64,000 bases of DNA from Vaginisenegalia massiliensis (GTDB lineage: Bacteria; Bacillota; Bacilli; Lactobacillales; Aerococcaceae), in assembly GCF_900604935.1 (NCBI RefSeq), contig NZ_UWPC01000007.1, positions 24,609 to 88,608 on the forward strand, written 5' to 3'. The position numbers were made by a program, and so were the translations under genes. Positions 51,312 through 61,021 of the stretch are shown here, piece after piece. The notes beneath the pieces were generated by a model, which made no database searches, was not told the DNA's origin, and saw only the letters and a program-made list of their open reading frames with translations. The first letter of the stretch is position 1. Each line of letters starts with the position of its first letter.

Positions 51312-52274
51312 TTACCTTTTTAAAGATACGATAGCTTCAAAGGCAGCATATAAGATTCCAGCAATCGGCCAAACCACCCAAGACCGGCCCCAGTCTTTAG
51401 TCAGGAAACTATACCCTAAGAATCCCGCTGTCACTATTGACCAATAAATAGTCGCGAATGCATCATTACGAGCTTCCTCGCTGCGCTTTCTTCTTTGAGC
51501 TTGAGGATCCATCAATTTGTGGTAACCTGACCAAATGATTCCTTCTCTAACCAAGATATATACTCCCAGAGCAACAATCAACAACCAAATCATAACGACT
51601 ATGCCATCCAAATCTTGACCCTCAAAATAGCTAGCTAAGAAAATCAAAGCCGCAAAAGAGGCTATACACGTCCCGACTCCCATCACTAAACGCTTCACAT
51701 GCTGATCTTGTCCCTTTTCTATTCTATCTCTGACATAAGAATCAACACCATAGGCTAAGTCAACTTCGCCTTGGCCAATTTGCCGATAAGACCGCATTGA
51801 ATGATGAGCTAAGATTAACTGGCCGACACCCACAGCTACCATAAGAAAGGCTAGACTGACTGCCCCAGCTATTTTAATATCCGGTTTGGTTTCAGGCATT
51901 ATTTGAGGCAAATCCGCTAAGGCTATAGGAATGATGGCTACAATGAATAAAATTACCGAATGACTGACTTTTTTAGCATATTTCGGTAAATTTTCAAGGT
52001 ATTCATTTGCTTGCTCCAAATCGATCACGGGCAGCTCACTCATGACCTTTGATTCTTGATTCAAGTCATCCAAGGTCATTTGATCATTAACTAAAAAATC
52101 CGTGCTTACTCCAAAAATTCGACTCATCGCCATAATTTTATTCAAATCAGGAGTAGCCAACGACCCTTCCCACTTCGAAATCGATTGACGACTCACATCT
52201 AATTGCTCCGCCAGTTGTTCTTGAGTCAATTGCATCTGTTTGCGTAAATAAATAATTTTATCTGCTAAAATCAT
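51312..52274 (-). CDS. XRE-family regulator with a C-terminal membrane domain
   Basis: A 320-residue protein. Residues 1-60 are a Cro/C1 helix-turn-helix (MQLTQEQLAEQLDVSRQSIS, then KWEGSLATPDL). After a linker (about 65-105) come five or six hydrophobic segments (from about 106 on), ending near EAIVSLKR. Membrane-tethered XRE proteins of this kind are common in Lactobacillales and may sense the envelope. ATG with TAGGAG upstream. A perfect GCAACC/GGTTGC dyad lies about 90 bp upstream. Confidence 0.85.
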   Translation of the reverse strand: MILADKIIYLRKQMQLTQEQLAEQLDVSRQSISKWEGSLATPDLNKIMAMSRIFGVSTDFLVNDQMTLDDLNQESKVMSELPVIDLEQANEYLENLPKYAKKVSHSVILFIVAIIPIALADLPQIMPETKPDIKIAGAVSLAFLMVAVGVGQLILAHHSMRSYRQIGQGEVDLAYGVDSYVRDRIEKGQDQHVKRLVMGVGTCIASFAALIFLASYFEGQDLDGIVVMIWLLIVALGVYILVREGIIWSGYHKLMDPQAQRRKRSEEARNDAFATIYWSIVTAGFLGYSFLTKDWGRSWVVWPIAGILYAAFEAIVSLKR

Positions 52275-52362
52275 CTTAAATTTCTCCTAGTGAATGATTT
52301 ACTTTTGATTACAGTGTGTCATCTTGGAACAATTCTTTCTATCAAGCTTACTATAAAACTAC

Positions 52363-52377
52363 GCAACCCGAGGTTGC
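52363..52377. promoter_or_regulatory. 15-bp dyad GCAACC-CGA-GGTTGC
   Basis: A perfect inverted repeat between the divergent XRE-membrane gene and the ndt-ppx-ppk operon. It could be an operator for either, or a short hairpin. No family assigned. Confidence 0.4.
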
Positions 52378-52472
52378 AATCATGCTATTAACCCTTTCAT
52401 TCGCATTATAGCACCCGGCCATTAAGAGGACCATCCTGACCAAAAGAATTTCCAACAATTGTCTTCTACTTA

Positions 52473-52501
52473 TTGAGTCCCTTTCTAGGGTTAGTTATAA
52501 T
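52473..52501 (+). promoter_or_regulatory. Promoter of ndt-ppx-ppk
   Basis: -35 TTGAGT (52473-52478), 17-bp spacer, -10 TATAAT (52496-52501). Confidence 0.75.
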
Positions 52502-52530
52502 GAACGTAATGATTAACTAGGAGGTTGACC

Positions 52531-53007
52531 ATGTCAAAATTATATTTTGCTAGCCCGCTTTTTTCTGAAATGGAACAACAATATAACGCTCAAGTGGTTG
52601 CCAATCTTCGGCAAGCCCTTCCTGAATTAGAGATTTACCTCCCACAAGAAGCGGCTGACATCAATGATAAAAATGCTTACGCTGATTCTAAAATGATTGC
52701 CCAATACGATACGCAAGAAGTCTTAGCCAGTGACATCGTCGTGGCGGTCCTTGACGGTCTCGTTATCGACCCAGGGGTTGCTTCAGAAATCGGTGTGGCC
52801 TACCAAGCTGGAATTCCAGTTATCGGCCTATACACTGATGTGCGCCAACAAGGTGGACAACATCCTGAAAAGCTCAAAGCTCTTCAAACCATCGCTGAAT
52901 CTCAGTTTTCATATATCAACCTTTACACAGTGGGCTTAATCAAACTCAACGGAGAGATTGTCTCCCACTCAAATGATTTAGTGGAAGCCATCAAACGCTA
53001 CCTCTAA
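52531..53007 (+). CDS. Nucleoside 2-deoxyribosyltransferase
   Basis: A 158-residue enzyme that moves the deoxyribose between nucleobases. The fold begins KLYFASPLFSEME, with the catalytic region VLDGLVIDPGVASEIGVAYQ (nucleophilic Glu in ASEIG) and a C-terminal KLNGEIVSHSNDLVEAI. I start it at ATG 52531, with AGGAGG six bases upstream, not two codons earlier. First gene of an operon with ppx (28 bp on) and ppk. Confidence 0.92.
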   Translation: MSKLYFASPLFSEMEQQYNAQVVANLRQALPELEIYLPQEAADINDKNAYADSKMIAQYDTQEVLASDIVVAVLDGLVIDPGVASEIGVAYQAGIPVIGLYTDVRQQGGQHPEKLKALQTIAESQFSYINLYTVGLIKLNGEIVSHSNDLVEAIKRYL

Positions 53008-53035
53008 TCATATTCTGCCTTGGAAAGGACTGCTC

Positions 53036-54589
53036 ATGTATAAAGAAAAAGTCGGGATCATCGACATCGGTTCCAACACCATTCGTTTAGTCATCTACGG
53101 AATCGATCATTACTACAACTATATCGAACTTCAAAATATAAAAACACCCGCTCGTTTATCCCAAAACTTGGAACAAATAGGCGGACAAACGGTAATGAGC
53201 CAAGCTGGCATCGACAAGCTCGTTGAGACCTTACAAAGTTTCAAATATGTCTGGCAAGCGGCTCAAGCACAAACCCTAAAAGTGATGGCAACCGCGGCTG
53301 TTCGCCAGTCAGCCAATCAAGAGGATATTCTGGCTCAGGTCAAAGCGCAAACTGGACTAACCATTGAAATTGTGTCTGAAGAAGAAGAAGCATCCTTTGG
53401 TCAATACGCCATTTTACATTCTCTACCTATTGAGGATGCTATTACCATTGATTTAGGTGGCGGGTCTTGCGAAATCACTTTAATCGAGCAGCATCAGATG
53501 AAAGCTTACCATAGTTTTCCTTTCGGGGCTGTATCCCTACAAAAACAATTTTTTAATGGTCTCAACCACAATGATTCGGATGCTATGGCCGCTTTACGCC
53601 GCTACGTTAACAAACAACTTAAGAGCTTGGATTGGCTTAAAAAGGCCAAATTACCCATCATTGCGGTTGGCGGATCGGCTCGAAACATTGCTCTCGTCCA
53701 TCAATTCTTAACCGATTATCCCTTGGCTGGTGTTCACGGTTATCAAATGAAATTTGATGATCTGCAAACTACCCTCAAATTATTTGCCCAAACGCCTTTT
53801 AGTCAATTAGATAATATAGACGGCTTGAGTACGGACCGCCGAGATATTATTATTCCTGCCAATATTGTCTTTATTGAATTGATGGATTTCAGCAAAGCGC
53901 CTTCCTTTGCCTTTTCAAGTCAAGGTTTGCGTGAAGGTATCATCGCGAAATACATAAACCAATCCTATAATTCTCCCATCGATATTCATTTAATTAAAGC
54001 GCGAACGATTCAGAAAATCCTTTATGACTTTCCTAATCAAATCGCTTTATCAAGCGAAATTCGTGCTAAATATACCATTGACCTTTACCATCAAGCCAGT
54101 CAATTAGGTTGCTTCGATTATACTTATTGTCAGCAAGAAGAACTCGAATATGCTGCTTATCTGTATTTGTTTGGTGATTTTATTAGCCCTGAAGCCGACT
54201 CACAACATACCTTCTATCTTCTATCAAACATGAACTTACTCGGCTTTACCCATAAAGGACGCATTCGTTTAGCTTTATTGGCAAGTTATCGTAACAAAAC
54301 ACTCTTTAATCATTATTTGCGCGGCTTAGATCATTGGTTTACTGACCAAGAACTTGAGCAACTTCAACGTTTAGGTGGCTTGATTAAATTTGCTCAAGCA
54401 CTCAATGATTCCCAAACGGGTCCAATTTCGAAAATCCAGCTTGTTCGTAACAAGAATAAACATTTAGAATTGCAGATTTACCACCATCATCCAATTGTCG
54501 CTGAGGAGTATCGCATCAATCGTCACATTAAACATTTAGAACGGGCTCTCAATAGTAGTGATATCGCACTAAGCTATTTTTTAATTTAG
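53036..54589 (+). CDS. ppx: Exopolyphosphatase (Ppx/GppA family)
   Basis: A 517-residue ASKHA-fold enzyme that removes orthophosphate from polyphosphate ends. The start KVGIIDIGSNTIRLVIYGID is the phosphate-1 motif; ATAAVRQSAN and TIDLGGGSCEITLIE follow, then an all-helical C-terminal region with an HD-like part (about 330-500). ATG with AAAGGA upstream. It sits between ndt and ppk, so polyphosphate making and breaking are cotranscribed. Confidence 0.94.
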   Translation: MYKEKVGIIDIGSNTIRLVIYGIDHYYNYIELQNIKTPARLSQNLEQIGGQTVMSQAGIDKLVETLQSFKYVWQAAQAQTLKVMATAAVRQSANQEDILAQVKAQTGLTIEIVSEEEEASFGQYAILHSLPIEDAITIDLGGGSCEITLIEQHQMKAYHSFPFGAVSLQKQFFNGLNHNDSDAMAALRRYVNKQLKSLDWLKKAKLPIIAVGGSARNIALVHQFLTDYPLAGVHGYQMKFDDLQTTLKLFAQTPFSQLDNIDGLSTDRRDIIIPANIVFIELMDFSKAPSFAFSSQGLREGIIAKYINQSYNSPIDIHLIKARTIQKILYDFPNQIALSSEIRAKYTIDLYHQASQLGCFDYTYCQQEELEYAAYLYLFGDFISPEADSQHTFYLLSNMNLLGFTHKGRIRLALLASYRNKTLFNHYLRGLDHWFTDQELEQLQRLGGLIKFAQALNDSQTGPISKIQLVRNKNKHLELQIYHHHPIVAEEYRINRHIKHLERALNSSDIALSYFLI

Positions 54590-54620
54590 TTTTTTATTCT
54601 TGAAAGGAGTAACCATTTTT

Positions 54621-56885
54621 ATGCCAAATACCAGCTCATTCGATCCACTATTTCCACAAAATCCTCCTGTGCAAAATGATACAGACCTTGAAACTTTAGG
54701 TGAATTGGATCGACCAGAATTCTTCTTTAATCGCGAATTAAGTTGGCTTGATTTTAACAAACGGGTTATCGAAGAAGCTTATGATGCGGAAAACCCTCTC
54801 CTTGAACAATTAAAATTTCTAGCCATCGCTAGCTCCAACCTCGATGAATTCTACATGGTTCGCGTAGCCGGCATCACTGATCAGGCCTTAGCTAATATTG
54901 AAATTTCAGAAAATAAAACACGTTTGACGCCGAGCGAACTCCTCGATCAGATTTCGCAAAAAAATCATGAGAATATTCGCCTCCAATATGATCGCTTTAC
55001 CGAATTAAAGGATGCCCTCCCTAATCTTGATTACACAATTAAGAAAGTGAGCGAATTATCAGCCGATGAACTTCTCTTTGCCGAAGATTATTTCAGTCAG
55101 TTAATCGCCCCAACCCTTTCACCAATTGGGGTCGATGCCTATCGACCATTTCCTCATTTAAACAATAAAGTCATCAATATTTTCGTGCAGTTATCTGCTA
55201 TTGTCGACGAATCTAGCGAAGAATCTGGCAAAAAGAAGAAAAAGCAAAAAAATATTGATCCGCATCCAATCTCTATTGTGCCAATCCCAGCTTTAGTTGA
55301 TCGCTTCTTCATTATTTCTTTGGGCTCAAAAAATACTGTTGTTTTAACAGAGGATTTAATTACTCACTTTATCGGTCGCCTTTATAGTGGCTATCAAGTG
55401 GATTACGCTTATCCATTCCGCATTACTCGGAGTGCCGATTTCGACGTGACTGAAGAAGGCGCTTCTGACTTACTAGAGTTAATTGAAGACTACATCAAGA
55501 AACGCAAAAATGGGATGGCGATCCGCCTTGAAATCGACAGTTCTATGTTGCCTGATTTCAGCTCTGAACATTGTGAATTCCTAACTAAAGCTCTTGAACT
55601 TGAAGTTCAGGATGTCTACACCTTTAATGGTCCGCTTGATTTAACTTTCTTATTTGGTCTATGTGAGCAAATTGCCCAATTCCACCCCAAAGAACTCTTT
55701 AAACCGTTCACACCTGCTCTAAACCAAGAGCATCTTGGTGAAAAGCTCTTCACGGCCATGAAGGAAAAAGATATTTTCCTCAACCATCCTTATGACTCTT
55801 TCCAACCGGTTGTTTCTTTAATTGAAACGGCGGCTGATGATGAACAAACCATAGCTATTAAACAAACGCTTTATCGGGTATCAAAACATTCACCAATTGT
55901 AGCTGCCCTAAAACGTGCCGCTGAAAAAGGTAAAGAAGTCACTGTGTTGGTTGAATTGAAAGCACGGTTTGACGAAGAAAATAATGTTTATTGGGCTCGT
56001 GAACTTGAAGAAGCTGGCTGCCATGTCTTATATGGAGTCAGAGAACTCAAAACTCACAGTAAAATTACCTTAATCGTCCGTAAAGAAGGCAACAAAATTC
56101 AACGTTATCTTCACTTAGGTACCGGGAATTACAACGATAAAACAGCCAAAATTTACACCGACATGGGGATTTTAACCGTTCATCCTGGCTTAACTGAAGA
56201 CGCTTCTAAATTCTTTAACCACTTAAGCGGCTATACAGAACGACCACACTATGTCTACCTTCATGTTTCACCATTCGATATTCGCGATTCCTTACTTGAT
56301 TATATCGATGAAGAGATTCGCTTACACAAAGAAAATGGCAATGGACAGATTATTGCTAAAATGAACTCGCTCACCGATAAACCATTAATTCTTAAATTGT
56401 ATGAAGCGAGTCAAGCAGGCGTAAAAATTGATTTAATCGTCCGCGGCATCTGTTGCCTTAAACCTGGAATCCCTGGTGTTTCTGAAAATATTCACGTCCG
56501 TTCAATTGTCGGCCGGTATCTTGAACATTCTCGGATTTACTACTTCAAACGTAACGGCAACAGTCATCTCTTCTTGTCTTCAGCAGACATGATGACCCGT
56601 AATATGATTCGTCGTGTTGAAATTGAATTCCCAATCCTAGATGCTGATATTAAACAAGAAATTTATCAAGTCTTAGAACTTCAATTGCGAGACACGCTTA
56701 AAGCTCGTATCCTACAAGCTGATGGTCAATATACTCGCCCAGACCGTAGCAACGAGAAAGTTAATTCGCAAGCTAAATTGATGCAACAAGCAACAGAAAC
56801 GATTATCAAAGAGCAAACCGCCATCATCGAGCGCAAAGCGCGCCGCCCATGGTTCGAGCGCATACTTCGCCGTTTTAATAAATAA
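54621..56885 (+). CDS. ppk: Polyphosphate kinase 1
   Basis: A 754-residue enzyme that polymerises ATP gamma-phosphate into polyphosphate. Motifs are FFNRELSWLDFNKRVIEEA, ASSNLDEFYMVRVAG, PVVSLIETAADDEQTIAIKQ, then ELKTHSKITLIVRKEG (autophosphorylated His) and YLHLGTGNYNDKTAKIYTDM. A Lys-rich insertion (SGKKKKKQKNIDP, about residue 210) is unusual and basic. I start it at ATG 54621; a TTG seven codons upstream overlaps the AAAGGAG site. Last gene of the operon. Confidence 0.96.
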   Translation: MPNTSSFDPLFPQNPPVQNDTDLETLGELDRPEFFFNRELSWLDFNKRVIEEAYDAENPLLEQLKFLAIASSNLDEFYMVRVAGITDQALANIEISENKTRLTPSELLDQISQKNHENIRLQYDRFTELKDALPNLDYTIKKVSELSADELLFAEDYFSQLIAPTLSPIGVDAYRPFPHLNNKVINIFVQLSAIVDESSEESGKKKKKQKNIDPHPISIVPIPALVDRFFIISLGSKNTVVLTEDLITHFIGRLYSGYQVDYAYPFRITRSADFDVTEEGASDLLELIEDYIKKRKNGMAIRLEIDSSMLPDFSSEHCEFLTKALELEVQDVYTFNGPLDLTFLFGLCEQIAQFHPKELFKPFTPALNQEHLGEKLFTAMKEKDIFLNHPYDSFQPVVSLIETAADDEQTIAIKQTLYRVSKHSPIVAALKRAAEKGKEVTVLVELKARFDEENNVYWARELEEAGCHVLYGVRELKTHSKITLIVRKEGNKIQRYLHLGTGNYNDKTAKIYTDMGILTVHPGLTEDASKFFNHLSGYTERPHYVYLHVSPFDIRDSLLDYIDEEIRLHKENGNGQIIAKMNSLTDKPLILKLYEASQAGVKIDLIVRGICCLKPGIPGVSENIHVRSIVGRYLEHSRIYYFKRNGNSHLFLSSADMMTRNMIRRVEIEFPILDADIKQEIYQVLELQLRDTLKARILQADGQYTRPDRSNEKVNSQAKLMQQATETIIKEQTAIIERKARRPWFERILRRFNK

Positions 56886-56903
56886 AGCAACCAGATAAAA
56901 TAA

Positions 56904-56947
56904 GCACCCCATCGCTCCTAATTCAGGAAGCGATGGGGTGCCTTTTT
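56904..56947. terminator. Bidirectional terminator between ppk and the LPATG gene
   Basis: GCACCCCATCGCT (56904-56916) pairs with AGCGATGGGGTGC (56929-56941), then CTTTTT; on the minus strand TTATTTTATC follows. Confidence 0.9.
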
Positions 56948-56974
56948 ATTAAGTATATGTTGCCATTCCTTACT

Positions 56975-59155
56975 TTATTTCTTTGCCTGACGTAAGCAAT
57001 AAACAGCTAGGGCTAAAATCGAAGAGGCAAGCCAGAGAACATGATTGAAATAAGGCGTTTCACCAGTAGCTGGTAAGAAACCTTTATTTTCCTTCTTCTG
57101 ATGAGCCTCCACACCAACCGTTTTCTTGACAATCTTCTTAGGATCCTGCTTGGATTGATTTTCGGTGGTTGTTTGACTCGTTTGGATTGGTTTTTTGGCC
57201 TCAGCAAACACTTGTGGATAATCTTTTTGAAGTTGCGATAAGACCGCTGAATAATTGCCCTTCATTCCACCATTCTCGTGGATAGCAATCAAGAGAGCTT
57301 GGCTAGGAATTTGGTCTAATTTTTCTCGCTTAATTCCGGTTTGCTTTGCCAACCGATCCTTAGCTTGATTCAACAAATCTCGATATAAATCTAAATCTTG
57401 ACTAATTGATTGACGGAAACTGAAGTATGGATCGACTGTTTTCTGCTGACTGGCTTGACGTTGCCATTTCAAAATCGTTTGATCATCATAGTGGTCAAGG
57501 ATCGCTTGGGTCATTGGCGTCGTCTCCACTAATTCATGACGATAGCGATCCGCTGCTTGCTTGACTTGATTAGCGTTAAACATATCTGGATAAACACTAA
57601 TTAATTTCAAAGCTAACTTATCCAAGTCTTGTGAATTTAACTGCTTAAGCTGAAGCTGACTAACTTTCAAGACTTCTTCAAGATTCCGATTGCCAATTCG
57701 TTCAAGTTGCTCAGCTTGGATGCCCGCATGATCAACCAAAGCGGCTTTAAATGGTTCGATAGCATCTTGAGCTTTCTTCTCTTGAATCGTTGTCTGTTCT
57801 TGAGTTGTTGTTTCTTGAGTCGTCGTTTGCAAGGCTAGACCAAACTGTTGACTGAGCTGATTGGCTAAATCAGCAAGCTTAGGTTCTGTTTGGTCAGCTT
57901 GCATCAAGGGATAGGCTGCCCAAACTAAATCACTGTTATTAATTGAATCGAGATCTTCTTGACTAAAATAGTGAGCTTTGACCAATTGTTGACGCAGACT
58001 TTGAGCGGCATGTGCTTGGATCTCTGGATAGACTTCCATTAACTTATTATAGACAGTAGTTGGGTCGCCCCCTTCTTGATTGACCAAGCTCGCTGTAGTG
58101 AGAACGGTGCCCATATCCATCTTAGACAATTCTTCAGCTTTTAGCGGGGTATCCTTAACTAAGGTCTGACTAATTCGGTCAAATTCAGCTTTAATTTGTT
58201 CCTGACTAAATTGATCTGGATAAGCTTGAATTAAAGCCGATGCAATGACTTGAGCTGAAGCCGAATCAAAATCACTGGCACTGGCTGTTGCTACATAGGG
58301 CTTTAGGACATCGTCACCTAATGCCTTCAATTGTTCAGGCTGAAGCTTGGCATGGTCAACTAAACTCTTTTTGAGTTGAGTCAAATCTTGATTCTCTGCA
58401 GTTGTGGTTTCCTCTGTTGTGGTTTCATTTGATGTCGTTTCGGTTGTTGTTTCTTCCTCAGTTTCAGTAGAGCTTGACTCTGCTTCCGTTAGCGAGGACG
58501 ATTCAGTTGTGGTTTCTGGCGTCGGTTCGGTTATCGATTCAGTTGTGGTTTCAACTTCTTGACTAGTCGTTTCGCTTTCCTGGCTTGTGGTCGTTTGAGC
58601 CTCGCGTTGCGCTTTACGTTCCATATAGGCTTGGCGAGCTTGATCAATTTGCGGCACGATTTGATCGACAGCCGCTTGCACATCTTCGCCAGCTTGGCTC
58701 TGAGCTTCCTTATACCAAGCTAAAATGTCTTTAGGTAAAGCTGTGTTTAAATCTGAGTAACTATACTGAGAATGGGCTTCGATTTCACGAGCAGCTGCTT
58801 GATAATCCGTGTAATCTTGGCCCGTTAATAATTCAAGTTCAGGATGTTGAGTAGCCACTTGGTCATAAAGGACCTTCAACATCTCCTCTCCGCTCTGAGT
58901 TTGGTTGACTTTTTGATATAAGTCCCATAATTTTTGATCATCAACTTTACTTAATTGCTCCAAGTTAATCGGCTGAACAGCCGCTAAATTATTTTTGATG
59001 GTCTCAAGTTCTGTACTTTGTTCTGGGGTTAAGCCTTGGGCAAATACCAATGGCATAGGTTGGATATAATCGACAAAGCTTGGCAGGTTTCCTATTGGGG
59101 TGGCCAATAAAGTTACTACGCCAACTGAAGCAAGAATCTGTTTTTTCATGATCAT
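56975..59155 (-). CDS. LPATG-anchored surface protein with helical repeats
   Basis: A 726-residue protein with an N-terminal signal (about 1-39, ending VFAQ) and a sortase signal LPATGETPYF at about residue 694, followed by a hydrophobic helix and a basic tail. Between them are several repeats of about 70-90 residues with the theme L-x2-xA-x-L/I-x2-EQL-x2-(I/L)-x4-L and YPD-x-F (for example LVDHAKLQPEQLKALGDDVL and LVDHAGIQAEQLERIGNRNL). They are separated by Thr/Glu/Ser linkers at about 195-255 and 445-462. Predicted all-helical; ligand unknown. Start ATG with GGAGGGAG upstream. Confidence 0.88.
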   Translation of the reverse strand: MIMKKQILASVGVVTLLATPIGNLPSFVDYIQPMPLVFAQGLTPEQSTELETIKNNLAAVQPINLEQLSKVDDQKLWDLYQKVNQTQSGEEMLKVLYDQVATQHPELELLTGQDYTDYQAAAREIEAHSQYSYSDLNTALPKDILAWYKEAQSQAGEDVQAAVDQIVPQIDQARQAYMERKAQREAQTTTSQESETTSQEVETTTESITEPTPETTTESSSLTEAESSSTETEEETTTETTSNETTTEETTTAENQDLTQLKKSLVDHAKLQPEQLKALGDDVLKPYVATASASDFDSASAQVIASALIQAYPDQFSQEQIKAEFDRISQTLVKDTPLKAEELSKMDMGTVLTTASLVNQEGGDPTTVYNKLMEVYPEIQAHAAQSLRQQLVKAHYFSQEDLDSINNSDLVWAAYPLMQADQTEPKLADLANQLSQQFGLALQTTTQETTTQEQTTIQEKKAQDAIEPFKAALVDHAGIQAEQLERIGNRNLEEVLKVSQLQLKQLNSQDLDKLALKLISVYPDMFNANQVKQAADRYRHELVETTPMTQAILDHYDDQTILKWQRQASQQKTVDPYFSFRQSISQDLDLYRDLLNQAKDRLAKQTGIKREKLDQIPSQALLIAIHENGGMKGNYSAVLSQLQKDYPQVFAEAKKPIQTSQTTTENQSKQDPKKIVKKTVGVEAHQKKENKGFLPATGETPYFNHVLWLASSILALAVYCLRQAKK

Positions 59156-59179
59156 TTAGACTCCCTCCCTTTCATAAAT

Positions 59180-59185
59180 ATTATA
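59180..59185 (-). promoter_or_regulatory. -10 element of the LPATG gene
   Basis: TATAAT on the minus strand 25 bp upstream of the start codon; the -35 is weak. A TGAATATTCA palindrome lies just upstream. The rest of 59186-59362 (divergent region to the ABC-F gene) shows no other clear element. Confidence 0.4.
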
Positions 59186-59362
59186 CAGTCAAAATGTGAA
59201 TATTCAGTGACTGAGATAAGTAAGTTTAGTTACAAATTATTATGGTCATTTGAAGAAACAAATCGACGTAATTAGCCCCATTTATACGCGAAGTATGCTA
59301 TTATTATATCGTGTGTGCTAGCTTCATATTGGCACCAATTAGTCACCTAAGGAGGACAAAAC

Positions 59363-60994
59363 ATGATTAACGTTTCTAACGTCAGCTTACTCTTTACCGA
59401 CCGTAAATTATTTGATGATGTCAATATTACTTTTACCCCAGGTAACTGCTATGGAGTTATTGGAGCCAACGGGGCCGGAAAATCGACATTCCTTAAGATT
59501 TTATCTGGTGAAATTACCCCTACAACTGGTTCGGTTACCATGGATCCTAATGAACGCCTCGCTGTCTTAAGCCAAAATCACTATGGCTTTGAAGATTACA
59601 ACGTCATTGAAACCGTGATGATGGGCCACAAAGAATTATATGCCATCATGAAAGAAAAAGATGCCATTTATATGAAAGAAGACTTCACTGACGAAGATGG
59701 TGTTCGGGCGGGTGAATTAGAAGGACTCTTTGCTGAAATGGGCGGCTGGGAAGCTGAATCAGAAGCTAGCAATATCCTTCAAGGACTAGGGATTACAACT
59801 GACCAACACTATTCCTTAATGCGTGAATTAATCGAAGCTGACAAAATTAAAGTCTTATTAGCCCAAGCTTTATTTGGAAAACCAGATAACTTACTTCTTG
59901 ACGAACCAACCAACGGTTTGGATGCTCAAGCTATCGAGTGGCTTTCCGACTTCATTATGAACTTTCCTAATACCGTTATTGTGGTTTCCCACGACCGTCA
60001 CTTCCTTAACACAGTCTGCACTCATATGGCCGATGTCGATTTTGGCAAAATCCGTCTATATGTGGGGAACTATGACTTCTGGTTACAATCCAGCCAATTA
60101 GCTGCCAAAATGGCTGCTGATCAAAACGCCAAGAAAGAAGAAAAAATCAAGGAATTACAAGCCTTCATCGCTCGTTTCTCGGCTAATGCGTCTAAATCAA
60201 AACAAGCTACCTCACGTAAGAAAATGTTGGACAAAATCACCCTTGATGATATCCAACCTTCTTCTCGTCGTTATCCATTCGTTGGTTTCTCACCTGAACG
60301 GGAAATCGGTAACGATCTTTTACGGGTAGAGAATTTATCCAAAACCATCGATGGTGAGAAAGTCTTAGATAATGTTACTTTCACCTTATCTCGTAACGAT
60401 AAAGTTGGTTTCCTCAGTCGCAATGATATTGCTGTTTCGACTTTCTTTGATATTATCATGGGTAAAATCGCTGCCGATTCAGGAAGCTTTGAATGGGGAG
60501 TCACCACTAGCCAAACCTACCTACCTAAGAATTCCGGCGATGAATTCGATGGGGTTGAATTAACGATTGTTGATTGGTTACGCCAATACGCTGCCAAAGA
60601 AGAAAGTGACAATACGTTCTTACGTAGCTTCTTAGGTCGTATGCTCTTCTCTGGTGAAGATGTCATGAAACAGGTTCAAGTGCTTTCTGGAGGCGAAAAA
60701 GTACGTTGTCTCTTGTCTAAAATGATGTTATCTAAAGCTAACGTTCTCGTCTTAGACCAACCGACTAACCACTTAGACCTTGAATCTATCACTGCCCTAA
60801 ACGAAGGCTTGATTAAGTTTAAAGGCGCTATCCTCATTGCTTCTCACGACTACGAAGTGCTCAATACAACCTGTAACCGAATTATCGAGCTTACACCAAA
60901 TGGGTCTTTTGATCGCATCAACACGACTTATCAAGAATATTTGGAAAATGCCGATGTTCAAGCACGCGTAAATGCCCTCTATCAAGAAGCTTAG
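59363..60994 (+). CDS. ABC-F family ATPase (YkpA/YbiT-like), second ATP site degenerate
   Basis: A 543-residue soluble tandem ATPase, probably acting on the ribosome. NBD1 has Walker A GANGAGKST and Walker B LLLDEPTNGLD, but its signature position reads LMRELIEADKIKVLLAQ. NBD2 has a canonical signature LSGGEKVR, but its Walker A reads LSRNDIAVST (no P-loop Lys) and Walker B is LVLDQPTNHLD, with Gln for the catalytic Glu. Because each site pairs one Walker set with the other signature, one site is intact and the other is wholly degenerate. ATG with AAGGAGG upstream. It is followed by guaC 27 bp later. Confidence 0.9.
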   Translation: MINVSNVSLLFTDRKLFDDVNITFTPGNCYGVIGANGAGKSTFLKILSGEITPTTGSVTMDPNERLAVLSQNHYGFEDYNVIETVMMGHKELYAIMKEKDAIYMKEDFTDEDGVRAGELEGLFAEMGGWEAESEASNILQGLGITTDQHYSLMRELIEADKIKVLLAQALFGKPDNLLLDEPTNGLDAQAIEWLSDFIMNFPNTVIVVSHDRHFLNTVCTHMADVDFGKIRLYVGNYDFWLQSSQLAAKMAADQNAKKEEKIKELQAFIARFSANASKSKQATSRKKMLDKITLDDIQPSSRRYPFVGFSPEREIGNDLLRVENLSKTIDGEKVLDNVTFTLSRNDKVGFLSRNDIAVSTFFDIIMGKIAADSGSFEWGVTTSQTYLPKNSGDEFDGVELTIVDWLRQYAAKEESDNTFLRSFLGRMLFSGEDVMKQVQVLSGGEKVRCLLSKMMLSKANVLVLDQPTNHLDLESITALNEGLIKFKGAILIASHDYEVLNTTCNRIIELTPNGSFDRINTTYQEYLENADVQARVNALYQEA

Positions 60995-61021
60995 ACTTCA
61001 GTACCCTAAAGGAGATACCCT

